Part shown: piece after piece, positions 1 through 11,884 of the stretch | How positions within the stretch are numbered: the stretch's first letter is position 1 | How the letters are laid out: each line of letters opens with the position of its first letter | Origin: Adiantum capillus-veneris | Taxonomy: Eukaryota; Streptophyta; Polypodiopsida; Polypodiales; Pteridaceae | Length of the DNA: 64,000 bases | Assembly: GCA_014529385.2 (NCBI GenBank) | Contig: CM043968.1 | Coordinates: 4,011,501-4,075,500 of the forward strand | Direction of reading: 5' to 3' | The notes under the pieces: generated by a model | The model's database searches: none | Told to the model about the DNA's origin: nothing | Seen by the model: only the letters and a program-made list of their open reading frames with translations | Position numbers and translations under genes: made by a program

Positions 1-46
1 ACATGAAAGTTCCAAAGATAATATATAGATAGATCCACAAAAACTT

Positions 47-275
47 AAGGTGAAAAAGGAATGGCTTATCCCAAAGAATCTCCATAAACTTTAAAGTTTC
101 ATCGGTATGTGCTTCTATCACCAGAGAATCATAAAGAAGTTCTCTGCACTGGGTGGGACCATTACATGATTTAAACAAGAAAAAGGCTAAAGACCACTGG
201 ATATAGAGAGAGCAAGAAGCTCTTAAGTCTCTTAAGCAAAATCTTATCTCTCAACCTGAGACTTCAGGGGATGGT
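47..275 (+). pseudogene. Ty3/gypsy RT-RNase H junction remnant
   Basis: The stretch aligns base by base with the RT/RNase H connection of the Ty3 element at 5600-5810 in this window (for example the shared run around 'catcggtatgtg' and 'ggaccattacatgat'). Stop codons and frame changes occur throughout. It then jumps directly into integrase sequence at 282, so the RNase H and the integrase zinc finger have been lost by an internal deletion. It belongs to the same degraded copy as the next feature. Confidence 0.6.
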
Positions 276-281
276 ATAACC

Positions 282-1090
282 ATGTATTTCATCTTTGGTT
301 TATCTGAGTCTCTTTATGGAAATAGTGGTATTTGGAGAATAATAGATATATTTAGCAAACAAGCATATTTCATACATGTCAAGAAGCCTATCAAACCTCA
401 TCATATGGTAAATTTGTTTAGCTCTCATATCTTCAAGTATCATGCTTTGCAGATTCAATTGTCTCTCATTAAGACCCACGCACGACAATTCTCTTGTAGA
501 GAGGATTATTTTGGAAATCTAAGTACAATGTGAAACTTTTCCTTTGCTTATCGCCCATAGACAGATGGATAGAGTGAAATAGTTAACTCCACTATTTTGG
601 ATCTACTTAAGAGTTATGTCAATGAAGTGAACCAAAAAATAATAATGAGAGAAGTATCTACCACTTGTAAAATATGCATATAACAGTACTATGCATACTT
701 CTTCTAGAAAATTTCCATTCAAAATTGTTGAAAGAAGATCTACACTTCCTCCTATCTTGAGAATGCATAACAATAATTTTGCTATGTTAACGAGTATGCA
801 CATGATTTGTAAACTGTATTTCAAAAAGTTAAAGATACCATAATCTACTCTTAGCATAAAGAAAAGCTAGCTACGGATGAGCATTGTCATGCTCTCACAT
901 TCAATAATGATGATTGGGTTTCACTCAAGTTTCCAAAGGCTCAATTGCAACACGCTATTGGTAAGAACTTGGTAGGTGAGATAACAGGACATAAAAGGAT
1001 TCTACACACAACTAGTTCGTCGTTATCCATGTGTTCACACAAAGAAAAGTTTTCATTTGCTTCAAGCTCATATGACCTGGCCAGCTATGC
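282..1090 (+). pseudogene. Ty3/gypsy integrase remnant
   Basis: The frame from 282 reads like the start of a chromoviral integrase core: FGLSESLYGN, then IDIFSKQAYFIHVKK, then HIFKYHAL. It matches the better copies at 6599-6811 and 58260-59627 here. Downstream sequence to about 1090 keeps the core and C-terminal order ('cagatggatagagtgaaatag' region, then the 'LKFPKAQ' region) but only across several frame shifts and stops. The catalytic aspartates are no longer in one frame, so no active integrase is possible. It is a relic of the same family as the element at 3755-9255. Confidence 0.75.
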
Positions 1091-2360
1091 CACAACTCAG
1101 CAGACAACAACTTGATTATAGAAATAAAATCGTATTTTACAAAAGACACATGCATGGAGTACAAAGTATCATGTTTTTTACCTTTGAGAATCTAACTTAA
1201 TTACATTCTTTAGCACAAATTCCATGCCACTCGAAAGTACCATGTTTAAGTCTCTGATACCAAAGATCTCAAATGAATGAGAGTCATCCAATTTGACTTT
1301 AGCCCGATAGCCCTTTGCATGAGAGGAAAACCACTCTCTGTGTAGTGTAACATGGAAACTTGCACCAGAATCTATCATCCAATTATGTGCATAATTGGCA
1401 TCTCGTGTGACAAGAGCATCTTCAATGAAATCTAAGGTGAAAACTAGGATGTTTGAGGTATGAGTCATCTCAGAAACACCATGAGTTGTAGGAGGGTCCC
1501 ACAATGTTATTTTCCTCAAGCGTAGCTTTGCCATTTTTATCACTTGTTTCTTTATGCAACACAAAAATCCTTGTTCACGTGCCCTTTCTTATGAAAATAG
1601 TAGCATTCAATTTTATGCATGGTGCCACAAGATTTATTGCGAGAATTCTTGCACTCCTTAGACTTGGCACGATCATAAGTACAACCTTTCTCTTTGTGAG
1701 ATTGTGCAACATGAGCATCACCTCTCTTGGTAGGCTCAAGAGATTTCATACATATCTCCTCAGTCGGTGAGAGCAGGCTACTTGCCTTTATGCATAAAGT
1801 TATCTGCTGCTATGCAAAAGGTATCCCATGAGGAAGGTAAAGAGAATAACAAGAAGATAAATAGAACATCTTCATTGAAATTGAATCCTTTTGACATCAA
1901 TTGACTCAAAATAACAATGAACTCATTCAAGGATCCATAAATGGTGCTATCTTCTTTCGTACAGAGTTCAGTAGCTTCTTCATCAAGTAAACTTTGTTAC
2001 TTGCACTCTTGCTCTCATATGTATTGCATAACTTCTCCCATAGGTCATTAGAAGTATCTTCACCAACAATAGTGAAATACATTGTCTGCAAGATGTAAGC
2101 GAATAGTGAATCTAGCTTTAGCATCGAGCAATTTTCAATGGGCATCTATGTAGCCATCACCCTCTTGAAGTTCAAACAATGGCTCCAATTGACCTTTTTG
2201 CATAAAACATCCTGAATCTTCTCCTGCCATCAAACTTCCAGATGTTATAAGTGTCCTTCTCAGAACTAGAAGCTATAATTGCAAGAGTCAAAACTAAGGC
2301 AAGGATTTGGTAAAATTTTGACAGAGTTTCTAGTAGAATGACCAAAATCAATGAAAACAC
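1085..2360 (-). pseudogene. Ty1/copia gag-protease remnant
   Basis: Read on the minus strand, 2360-1927 gives a UBN2-type gag (motifs LWEKLCNTYESKSASNKVYL and MKKLLNS). 1749-1552 gives a single nucleocapsid zinc knuckle region in which the last cysteine positions are degenerate (CYYFHKKGHVNKDF). 1564-1178 gives the aspartic protease start WMIDSGASFHVT. The order gag, knuckle, protease is that of Ty1/copia Pol. Frame shifts separate the parts, and integrase, RT and RNase H are absent. It abuts the Ty3 remnant of opposite strand at about 1090, a nested or truncated insertion. Confidence 0.8.
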
Positions 2361-2639
2361 TAAACATATGCATAAAGACTAACCACTGAGTAGAAATGTA
2401 TGTTACTAAATCAATCTCTAACCATAAAGGACTACCAACACGATATGCCTAATGCTCTATTACTGATGCTATTGAATTGCCACTTAATTTCAAGTAATTT
2501 TGCATAAGAAAAGACAATCTAATGCACCTTGGAGGCCCATGCCATGTGGCATAAGGAGAGGGATTGGAGGCTAAGGCAAATAAATAAAGAGAGAGAGAGG
2601 CCTAAGGGTGGGGAGTTGGGAGTGGATTGGGTGCCAAGA

Positions 2640-2668
2640 AAAGGGTCTCTCTCTCTCTCTCTCTCTCT
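2640..2668. repeat. (CT)n microsatellite
   Basis: A pure CT dinucleotide tract. Open frames read through it on either strand are low-complexity and are not genes. No gene is seen between 2400 and 3754. Confidence 0.95.
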
Positions 2669-2698
2669 CCTTGGGAGCTCCCTCCCTTTCCCCATCCA

Positions 2699-2781
2699 TA
2701 GGATGAGCCACACACTCGTTTAAGTGGGGGAGTCCCCCATAGGACAAGCCACACACTTGTTTAAGTGAGGGAGCGGGAGCC

Positions 2782-2820
<39 letters not shown>

Positions 2821-2860
2821 CCCAAATAGGACGAGGCGCACACTCGTCTAAGTAATGAAC
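2699..2860. repeat. Three copies of a ~38-bp repeat split by a C homopolymer
   Basis: The unit 'ataggatgagccacacactc...gtttaagtggggga' begins near 2699, 2737 and 2825. The first two copies are adjacent (period about 38). The third is displaced by a 35-base C run (2783-2817) that continues as TCCCCC. The C run seems to have grown out of the C-rich end of the repeat unit. Confidence 0.7.
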
Positions 2861-4054
2861 ACCAACAAAGAAGGTTACAGGGAACACTAAATTTTCTTTG
2901 TCTTCTCCACTTACAAGGTTATCTAAGCTTATGTTTGGATGTTTCATTCATATTACCACCTCCCCACAATACAAAATAAAATTTAAAAATGAAAAATCCA
3001 TCCACTAGCCCTTGTCCCATCCCTCTTGAGTTTCGTCTAGAGAGAAATTTTGGATTTTTCAAAATCATTTTCACCTGTTTTGGTCTTGAAAATCTCTATA
3101 GGATCCCACATGATAACTTCCAATCTCCCATGGACTTTTTCAAGGCCTTTGGGCTTAATTTGACCTTAGCATTACCAAGATTGACCACCACTTCTTCAAA
3201 GAGAAAATTACATTTCGAGACTTATTTTAGCTCATTTGGGTCCCATACTAATTTATAGGAGCCCTGGAAATATTATTAGGTGACTTTTAATGTTTCATGG
3301 CCTTTTTTACATTACTAAGTTGTGCTTGACCTTTTAAATTTCTTAGCTCAGTTAGAAACATTTTTGAGCATTTTCTCTATGTTGCCAAGAGAGAGAGAGA
3401 GAGAAAATAATTGTTTTAGCCTCATTCATGCATTCTTACCTAATGCCGATCTGAAAAAATAAAAAAATAATTAATTGAATGTTTTTGAATGCTTTCCATC
3501 TCATGAACTAATCCATTTTGATGAGATCGTCATGTGGCCATGCTTTTGCATGCAACTTTTGAGAAAAAGACCATCAAACGGACTAGTGTGGAAGAATTGC
3601 AACCTTGGACCTTTTAAAAGGGGTTGGCAAGAAAAATAAAGGTGAGCAAGATGATGAATTGCAAGTGGATGATATTAGTGTAAGTGCTAGTGTGTGTTAC
3701 ACATTTTGAAAGAAAGAGAGAAGAAGTTAATCAAATTCTTTGTGTGTGTGTGTGTGTCATAAAATCTAATATCTAAATATTCCAAATGGTTTTCTCATAT
3801 TGAACTGAACATTTAATGTGGGAAATGAATGGGAACAAGAGTTAGAATATAGATATGTGCTCTTGGACCTATCTCAACATGAGACCAAAGGGAGAGAAGG
3901 TTACATCTTATGACAGGTCCAAGAAGGGGATGGTCTACCAAAGAGCAATGAGCAGGTGATTGAGCTTAAAATATCTTAGGGTTAGCCTCATTAAATACCT
4001 CCAAAGGTTTGTGTTAATAGTTCTTACACCTAAGACCTTTAGATACTTTAGACC

Positions 4055-4215
4055 TTAGGCAAGCTAGGCCTGTGCTTGAGGTGCTTGTCATGCTTGAACT
4101 GACTAAGGTGCTTGAGGTGCTTGATGACTGAGGTGCTTAAGGTGCTTGTCATGCTTGATGAGTAAGGTGCTTGAGGTGTTGGTCATGCTTGATGACCAAG
4201 GTGGTTGTGGTGTGC
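4055..4215 (+). repeat. Minisatellite inside the 5' LTR
   Basis: The words 'aggtgcttgaggtgcttg' and 'gtcatgcttgatgac' recur about four times in imperfect tandem. The matching position in the 3' LTR (8340-8412) has fewer copies, so the array changed length after insertion. Confidence 0.8.
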
Positions 4216-4276
4216 AAGTCAAAAAGGATCCCTACAAATGAGGGGCGAGCCGTAAAGGTAGGGACATGAGAGAGAA

Positions 4277-4314
4277 CACACACACACACACACACACACA
4301 TACACACACACTCT
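4277..4314. repeat. (CA)n microsatellite in LTR
   Basis: A near-perfect CA tract with one T interruption. It lies inside the 5' LTR and is absent at the aligned position of the 3' LTR. Confidence 0.9.
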
Positions 4315-5320
4315 CACCCACTCAAGGCAAGTCCAAGACTCACATGTCAAGCCCCTACCCATGCTACCCTCATGGTGTGTTTGCATCGTATTGGATGGCC
4401 TTTAGGGAGGTCCAATGAGAATTTAGATGCATGTAATTCATTAATTAAGCTATCTCTCTCGTAGGGGAAAGGAAGGACACTTGTCCAAATGCTACCCCTA
4501 TTGCTTGAAATGACCATAGCTTGTGATTGGTCAAGCTTGGCAAGGGCCAATAGGGATCAAGCTAGAGTCAAGAGAGAGAGAGAGAGAGGGGTTGACCTAG
4601 GCAAGGAAGAGATCTCATTTTTGCTCATTGTTACACTCACTCTCACATATTCTCTCATTGTGTTGAGCAAGAACTCCATCTCCTTCTCCAAGCATGAGAA
4701 GTAGAGAGCCTACATCAACACCTCTTGGCTATGGAATGCAAATCCAACCAAGAGTCAAGCTTCAATGGAATGCTCATCTTCTCTACCATCTATATTACTA
4801 TGCTAAGCTAAGCTCCAAGAGTAATCTATGGTGAGGAAAGTACTTCTTTCTCGTATGCTACTTATTTTTTCTCTTCCCTCTCCTCACACCCTACTAGCTC
4901 TCTCCACCTTTGAAGGTGTTTGAGGTCTTGGGATTGAGGCCGGGAAAACTTAATGCTTTACAAGATTAGTTACGGGCATAATATTGGTGCATGAAGCTTA
5001 CCATCTTCATGGCATCAACAAGGTCTCAAGGAACCCAAAGTATGTATGGTACCAAATCTCTGTCCAAGGGAGAATCTATAATACAAAAGCCTTTTGGAGG
5101 GGGAACCATCAGCTCCAAGTAAATCTGGTCCTCAATTGTTGTCGATTTCTCTAATTCTCTCTTTCTCTTTTACAAGTATTGTTCATGCCAATTTAACTAA
5201 GTATAATGTTCATTTTGCTACCTTTAATCAAGTACTCTCCTTATGCTCGTTAAGAATTGTCTTAAGGAAATGCTCACTATTGTTACTTTAATTCCACTAC
5301 AATCAATGTTATAGCCATAT

Positions 5321-5322
<2 letters not shown>

Positions 5323-5383
<61 letters not shown>
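5323..5383. repeat. (CT)n(CA)n compound microsatellite at LTR end
   Basis: CT repeats pass directly into CA repeats. The same compound tract ends the 3' LTR at 9147-9255, so it is part of the LTR and moves with the element. Confidence 0.9.
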
Positions 5384-5385
<2 letters not shown>

Positions 5386-5389
5386 GTTT

Positions 5390-6178
5390 AATGGCGTGTT
5401 ATTTGATGATATCATCATCTACTCCAATTCTCTCAAGGAGTATAAGCAACATCTCCAGGTAATCTTTCAAGCTTTGAGGGAGAATAAACTTTTCATTAAT
5501 CAAAAGAAGAGTGAATTTTTCCTTCAAGACATTGAATACTTAGGTCACATTATCTCTCAAGATGGTATTTGTATGGATCCAAGAAAGTTAGAGGTAATAA
5601 AAGGATGGCCTAACCCAAGGAATCTACATGAGCTAGAAAGCTTTATTGGTATGTGTGCATAAATACTATAGACGTTTCATAGAAAAATTCTCGCAAATAG
5701 AAGGACCATTACATGACTTGACAAAGAAGAATGTTAAGTATACATGGACTGCAAAAGAGCAAAATGTTGCTGACAAGCTCAAAGAAATCTTACCTCTCAA
5801 CCTGTGCTTACACTTCCGGATCTCTCAAAACCATTTGAGGTCCAATGTGATGCTTGTGGAGATTGCCTTAGAGCAGTCTTGCTTCAAGAAGGGCATGACA
5901 TAGCATATGAGAGTCTAAGACTCAACTCCGATGAGCGAGTATTGGGAATATACAAAAAAGAGCTACTAGATGTTCTATATGCCCTTGACACATGGAAGCA
6001 TTATCTTTTGGAGACTCCATTCATCCTACGAACGGATCACCAAATTCTTAAGTACTTCATGACGCAAACCAAGATTTCCGACAAACAAATGAGGTGGGGA
6101 AATTTTCTTTCGGAATTTAATTTTCATATTGCTCATATTGATGGCAAGCACAATCAAGTGGCCGATGCACTATCATGA
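5390..6178 (+). pseudogene. Ty3/gypsy RT (C-terminal part) and RNase H
   Basis: The reading begins within the RT at the catalytic block (LFDDIIIYSNSLKEY) and continues through the thumb (INQKKSEFFLQDIEYLGHII) to the RNase H: VQCDACG, KKELLDVLYALDTWKHYL, RTDHQILKYF and GKHNQVADALS, so the four acidic RNase H positions are recognisable. Two frame changes (about 5660 and 5805) break the protein. Fingers and palm before the FDD block, protease and gag are deleted, and the sequence joins the LTR directly. It is the closest relative in the window of the remnant at 47-275. Non-functional. Confidence 0.85.
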
Positions 6179-6379
6179 CGACCAAAAGTAAATGTAGTAT
6201 CTATAGCAACCCACAATGATCTATCTTGTATGATAGATGAGTATGCTACTGACCATGATTTCAAGGATATAATTTCAGCCCTTGCCTTGGGGAAGAAAGA
6301 AGAACCGTTCACCCTGTAGGATGGGTATCTTCTCCATGGCAATAGGCTATGTATTACTGACTCCCTTTGTGAGCAAGTA

Positions 6380-6811
6380 ATGTACGAATCCCATGCTCCT
6401 CCCTATGCGGGGCATAGAGGGATTCAACTTACTCTTCGAGGAGTAGAGACATATTTCTATTGGCTTACCATGAAAGTAGACGTACAAGAGTATGTTTCAA
6501 AATGCGTGGTATGCCAAAAGACAAAGTATGAGAGAGGGAAGAAACCTGGATTACTCCAGTCATTGCAACTTCCCAATTCACCATGAGAGAGTATATCCAT
6601 GGATTTTATCTTTGGATTACCCAAGTCTATCCATTGGAATACAAGAATATGGACAAGAGTCGACTGCAAACAAGTACATTTTATACCTCTCAAAAAGAGT
6701 ATTAAGGTACATCAAATGGCAACCCTCTTCATATTCGAGATTTTCAAACGCCATGGCTTGCCAACATCCATACTATCAGATAGAGATCCTAGAATGACCA
6801 GTAATTTCTGA
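6380..6811 (+). pseudogene. Ty3/gypsy integrase, zinc-binding and core start
   Basis: The HHCC zinc-binding region is visible (YESHAPPYAGHRG ... CVVCQKTKYERGKKPGLL) followed, after a stop at about 6585, by the core DFIFGLPKSIHWN and the second catalytic aspartate region ILSDRDPRMTSNF. A stop at 6811 follows. The section continues the pol of 5390-6178 and leads into the C-terminal part at 6871. Confidence 0.85.
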
Positions 6812-6870
6812 AAAGGTCTCTTTGAAAATCTAAAACAAGGTTAAATTTCTCTTCCACCTATTACCCACAA

Positions 6871-7449
6871 ATGGATGGCCAAAGTGAGATAGCTAACCTT
6901 ACGATTCTAGATCTACTCAAGACTTATGTTACGGAAGTAGATCAATGCTCGCAATGGGAGAAGTACCTACCCCTCGTAGAGTATGCGTATAATAACACTG
7001 TCCATACTATTACAAGGAAGGCACCTTTCAAGGTCATCGAGGGAAGACCTAAAAGTCCCTTACTACTTAAGGTACATGGGAAGATCTTCGCTGCTGATGA
7101 GTATAGCCGAGACCTACAAGAATATTTTCAAAAGATTAAAGATGCTATATCCATCTCACAACAAAGGCAAAAAGCTACTGCTAACAAGCACAGAACGGCC
7201 TTAACTTTCAAGGGAAATGATTGGGTCCTACTCAAGTTTCCCAAGGCTCAATTTAGGCAAACTACGGTAAAAAATCCTATGGGCCACCAAAACTATTATG
7301 CTAAGCTAGCAAACAGATACTATGGTCCTTTTCAAATCCTAAAACCAATCAACAAGATGGCCTATATACTAAAGGTGCCCGATCATTGGCTCATACACAT
7401 TGCTTTTTATGTAAGCCTACTTAAGTCTTACAAAGGAGAGCCACCATGA
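6871..7449 (+). pseudogene. Ty3/gypsy integrase C-terminal half
   Basis: This is a 192-codon open stretch. It starts with MDGQSEIANLTILDLLKTYV, which includes the glutamate of the DDE triad in the GQSE motif. It continues with EYAYNNTVHTITRKAPF and the C-terminal DNA-binding part RYYGPFQILKPINKMAYILKV. A stop replaces the codon before the usual P-x-x-P linker to the chromodomain. The best-preserved piece of this element. Confidence 0.88.
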
Positions 7450-7680
7450 GAACCAATGGGACCCGCCCAAGATCAAGGATCAAGAAGAAGTACTTTAGCC
7501 CGAATCCATCCTTCAACATGAAGACAAGGTACTAAGACATGGTGAGATTATCCAATGGTATCTTATTTTTAAAAATTATCCTTTTGAAGATGCTACATAG
7601 ATGCAAGGAACACAACTTAAGGATAGTATGAACCTTGTCAATGCTTTCAACGCTACATTAGAGTAAAAAAATGTAAATGT
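7450..7680 (+). pseudogene. Degenerate chromodomain of Ty3 integrase
   Basis: After frame changes the sequence still reads VLRHGEIIQWYLIFKNYPFEDAT, which lines up with the chromodomain of the better copy at 58260-59627 (ARRYLVKFKNYPPMDAKW). This assigns the element to the chromoviruses. Several stops make it inactive. 7680-8006 holds no recognisable coding sequence. Confidence 0.65.
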
Positions 7681-8006
7681 TTCTTTAAATGAACAATGTT
7701 TTTGTCTTATAAGACTACTTCTCTTTTTATTGTGCACAAATTTAAGTAGACTGCATGCTTAGAATCATGTTTGTGATGCGGACGTCTCCCAAACACCAAG
7801 TAGAATTTGTCACTCTACTTTGGGAGTATGATATGGACTAAAGAGTAGACATGCTTGCGGCATCTAAGTTTCCAAAGCACCAAATGGACTAGTCATCCAT
7901 TATGGAATGATGTCGTAGGGTAAAAAGGGATCCTCTACCTGCTAAGAAACATAGAGTAATGACTAAGGCTTTATCTTCTCTACCTCATAGTCGAGGACGA
8001 CTATGG

Positions 8007-8022
8007 TTCAAGAGAGAGGTAA
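8007..8022 (+). other. Polypurine tract of Ty3 element
   Basis: The purine-rich run 'caagagagaggtaa' lies directly before the LTR start TGTCATAA. It follows the 'gtcgaggacgac' palindrome often seen before plant chromovirus polypurine tracts. Confidence 0.75.
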
Positions 8023-9145
8023 TGTCATAACATCTAATATTTAACTATCCTAAATAATTTTCTCATATTTGAACTGATCATTAATGTGGAAAAATGAATG
8101 GAAACAAGAGTTAGAATATAGATATGTGCTCTTGGACCTATCTCAGCACGGGACCAAAGGGAGAGAAGGTTACATCTCATGAAGGGTCCAAAAGGGAGAT
8201 GGTCTACCAAAGAGCAATGAGCAGGTAATGGAGCTTAAAAGACCTTAGGGTTAGCTTCATTAAAGACCTCCAAAGGTTAGTGTTAAAAGTCCTTAGACCT
8301 AAGACCTTTAGATACTTTAGGCCTTAGGCAAGCTAGGCATGTGCTTGAGGTGCTTGTTGTGCTTGAGTTGACTAAGGTGCTTGCCATGCTTGATGACCAA
8401 GGTGCTTGTGGTGTGCAAGTCAAAAAGGATCCCTACAAAGGAGGGGGCGAGCTTTGAAGGTATGGGCATGAGAGATAACACACATGCACACTCAAGGCAA
8501 GCACCCATGCTACCCTCATGGTGTGCCTGAATCCTATTGGATCTCCTTTAGGAGGTCTAATGAGAATTTAGATTCATGCAATTAATTAATTAATCTCTCT
8601 CTCTCGAAGGGGGAAAGAAGGACACTCATCCAAAGGCTACCCCTATTGCTGGATCAAGCATCAACCAAGACTCAAGTTTCAATGGCATGCTCATCTTCTC
8701 TACCATCTATATTACTATGCTAAGCTAAGCTCCAAGAGTAATCTATCATGAGGAAAGTACTTCTTTTTTCTCTTCCCTCTCCTCACTCCCTACTAGCTCT
8801 CTCTACTTTGAAGGTGTTTGAGGTCTTGGGATTGAGGCCGGGGAAAGTTAATGCTTTTACAAGATTAGTTACGGGCATAATATTGGTGCATGAAGCTTAC
8901 CATCTTCATGGCATCAACAGGGTCTCTAGAACACAAAGTATGTATTGTACCAAGTCTCTGTTGTCAATTTCTCTAATTCTCTCTCTCTTTTACAAGTATT
9001 GTTCATGCCAAGCTAACTAGGTATAATGTTAATTTTGCTACTTTTAATCAAGTACTCTCCTTATGCTCTTTAAGAATTGTCTTAAGGAAATGCTTAATAT
9101 TGTTACTTTAATTCCACTACAATTAAAGTTACAACCATATTCCGT

Positions 9146-9233
<88 letters not shown>

Positions 9234-9255
9234 ACACACACACACACACACACAC
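8023..9255 (+). mobile_element. 3' LTR of internally deleted Ty3/gypsy element
   Basis: Begins TGTCATAACATC directly after the polypurine tract and is collinear with the 5' LTR at 3755. It lacks about 220 bp present in the 5' copy and carries fewer minisatellite units. It ends in the same (CT)n(CA)n tract; the exact end is ambiguous within the CA run. Confidence 0.8.
9147..9255. repeat. (CT)n(CA)n compound microsatellite
   Basis: About 48 bases of CT pass into about 60 bases of CA. It is longer than its counterpart in the 5' LTR. Frames reading SLSLSL or THTHTH through it are artefacts. 9256-10030 holds no recognisable gene. Confidence 0.95.
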
Positions 9256-10030
9256 CCCACTCATTTTTTGCCTTTCTCCCTTTCTCTCTTGAAGCGCATG
9301 CCTTCAAGGCATGAGCATAGGTGAGTGAGGTAGTTGTTATATAGATCTGAAGTATGCAGCAAGGGTCTGCCTTGAGCTGAAGGGAAGGACATCAATATCA
9401 ACCTTGAGAATCTTGAATGGGACAAGGGGATGACTTGGGGGCGAAGGGATAGGAACGATGCCAGAGTAAGGTAAGCGTAGGGCAGTGGGCGAGGCCAGAA
9501 AGTAGAAATGCAAGGAGAGCAAGTAAGAATAGGGGAGGGGTCTAGGACAAAGATCATCAACTCAAGGGGGGAATCTTTGAAAAGCATCTTTGAAGTAATG
9601 TATTTAATTTATAGTAGAGTTAGTATATAACAAGTATACATACTATGATACTATAGTAGATGGGATAATTATTGATGAGGATTCAATGACAAGGATCGTA
9701 GCCCATGTGAAGATTGCATGAGAGCATGAGTTCAACCCATTCAGCAAGCTGAGTAGCTAAGTTCAACCTATGTGCTTTGTTATTGAAGAGACAACTTGTG
9801 AAGTGTTGATGCATCAAAGCAGAAGAAAGTAACATCAATCAATAAATTGCAATCATCCAATGATCCTGCTTTGGCCTAATCTTTTTTAATAGTGCTCAGT
9901 TGAGCTTGAGCTGTATTAATCACAGAAGGTTACAAAGAGCCCTGGCATATCCTCTTTATGTCCATATAAAGAGGTGGTCAACTTCACATTGTATTCTCCT
10001 TTTAGCGTTGTCTTCTCTTTAAAGTGTCTT

Positions 10031-10031
10031 T

Positions 10032-10093
<62 letters not shown>
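10031..10093. repeat. (CT)n microsatellite
   Basis: About 60 bases of pure CT. The region 10094-11376 has no supported gene; a short direct duplication ('attaggaataccttttaattttt', copies about 37 bp apart at 10216 and 10253) is present. Confidence 0.95.
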
Positions 10094-10096
<3 letters not shown>

Positions 10097-11375
10097 CTCA
10101 AAATTGTATCCGTCCTTCTCATGTCCAACTAATATTGTTGCAAATCTACACTTCGTCATTGCCCGTTGGTGCATGCTATAGACTAGCGCATCATTTTTGT
10201 TGTTATTGAGGGAATCTTTGCATTAGGAATACCTTTTAATTTTTTTGAAGCCATTAGGAATACCTTTTAATTTTTGACGCTAAAAGAGAGATCTCGATTG
10301 TCATAAAAATTGGGGCAAATCCATCATGATGCTCCATTGTCATAAACATTAGACTATGCAAAAATTGGGGCAAACCCATCCCAAATGATGCATTTGAGGG
10401 GTATTTCGGGAGTTGCCCCGCTTACGAAAGCTTGAAGATGCGAAGGAAGTAGAGAGCCAAGCTCTGCTCGAAAAAGCACACACAGTAGAAGCCTCACAAA
10501 TTTCAAGGGTATTTTGATAATTTTCCCTTGTTTTCTAAAAGAAGTGCATACTGGGTGTCCTTGAATAAAAATATATTAATTACTAAGATCCCCCACCCTT
10601 TGGTGAGATTCTTTCCTAAGGTGCCCCAACATCCCCCTCTCCTTTATTACGCCTTTGCTATGACATTTGCCCTCCACTGGCATCGGTAGGTAGGAGTTGT
10701 ACCTATTGTAGGCCATGCTCAAGAAACACATCCAAGCTGCTACTACGCCACAACTAGAGTCATAGGTAGGGCAATGCAAGCTACAAAAACCATAAGGTCC
10801 TCGATCAAGCTCGTGTCCCCTGCATCGTCACCCCCTCACTGATTTCTTTCTCTCCTTCTTTTTCCCTTTGGTCCCCCTCCTCCCTCTCTTCCTCTTCTCT
10901 CTACCGCCCTGCCTCCTCGTAACCCACCGCCTCCTCTCTAGGATCGTGGGAAGAGCTTGGCCTTCACAATGTCATCTAAGTGCAGGTTTGCGCACTAATC
11001 GGGTGACCCAAATTACCATTCACACAAGCATAGGACATGTATCCGCATGAATTCCACATTGTTGCTATTTTTTATAGATTTTTGGAGACATATGGCCTTC
11101 TCCTTCTATCTTCCGCTCGTATCTCACTTGATTCCTTCACAATCGGGGTCGCGGGGCAAGCGCTTGACGCTGTTTATCTGCTCAACGTTCTTCTTCATGA
11201 TCTAGCTTGCATTTGATGGATGCCAACCATGTGAGCAATGGGAAGGAAACACAACAACATCCAAGCAGTGTGTGCCAAGTCAGCAACATGAATTGTTGCC
11301 AACTCAACGCTTAGAATTTATTTGCAGACCACATTGTCGGTACATGTTGTTGCAGTCAAATGGTTCTATTGGTTC

Positions 11376-11376
<1 letters not shown>

Positions 11377-11406
<30 letters not shown>
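11377..11406. repeat. 30-base C homopolymer
   Basis: An uninterrupted run of C followed by GCGGG. The flanks have no gene. Runs this long are rare and prone to sequencing error. Confidence 0.9.
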
Positions 11407-11407
<1 letters not shown>

Positions 11408-11884
11408 CGGGTTGATTGTGAAGGCCGAGAATAGTCCTTGAGTGACCATTCCCTGTAATATTGCTCCCGCCAATGGCTCCCGACTCGCGGTCGCCATGGG
11501 TCGCAGTATTACACAGAACTAGTACAACGGCGCCGCCTTCGGCGGCGGCACTGCCTCTGGCAGTGCTATGTGGATTTTTTAGCTATGTGCATAAAGACAT
11601 CGCTTTTGACGACATCCACATTCCCCTGTATATCTCTCTCTTCCATTCTATTGTTCCCTCTTCCTTGTGCCAGTTTGTCCACCCCCACCTTGAGAGAGAG
11701 AGTACAAATAAACACAACACTGAGGAGATATTTTTCAAGCAAAATAATGTTTTTGTCCAACATGAAAATTTAAGAGGTAACATTACTTTACTACCAAAAA
11801 GACTCTCAAACATACCTACATAGCACTCTTAGTCAAGCTATTTCAACATGATTAAGATATTGAATTGGAGCTCGATAGCCTTCT

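Larger units (their letters stand above)
3755..5383 (+). mobile_element. 5' LTR of internally deleted Ty3/gypsy element
   Basis: The LTR starts TGTCATAAAATCTAATATC and is collinear with 8023-9255 (TGTCATAACATCTAATATT). Shared blocks include 'gagttagaatatagatatgtgctcttggacc', the 'gtgcttgaggtgcttg' minisatellite and the terminal (CT)n(CA)n. It holds about 220 bp (about 4510-4745) missing from the 3' LTR. The exact right end is hidden in the CA tract near 5383. No primer binding site follows, because the gag and 5' pol region are deleted and RT sequence starts at about 5390. Confidence 0.8.

Noticed and set aside
9261-9587. 108-codon minus-strand frame
   Set aside because: No domain, biased composition, starts beside a microsatellite; no support for a gene.
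11461-11823. 120-codon plus-strand frame
   Set aside because: No recognisable family, no conserved motif, overlaps other chance frames in the same place.
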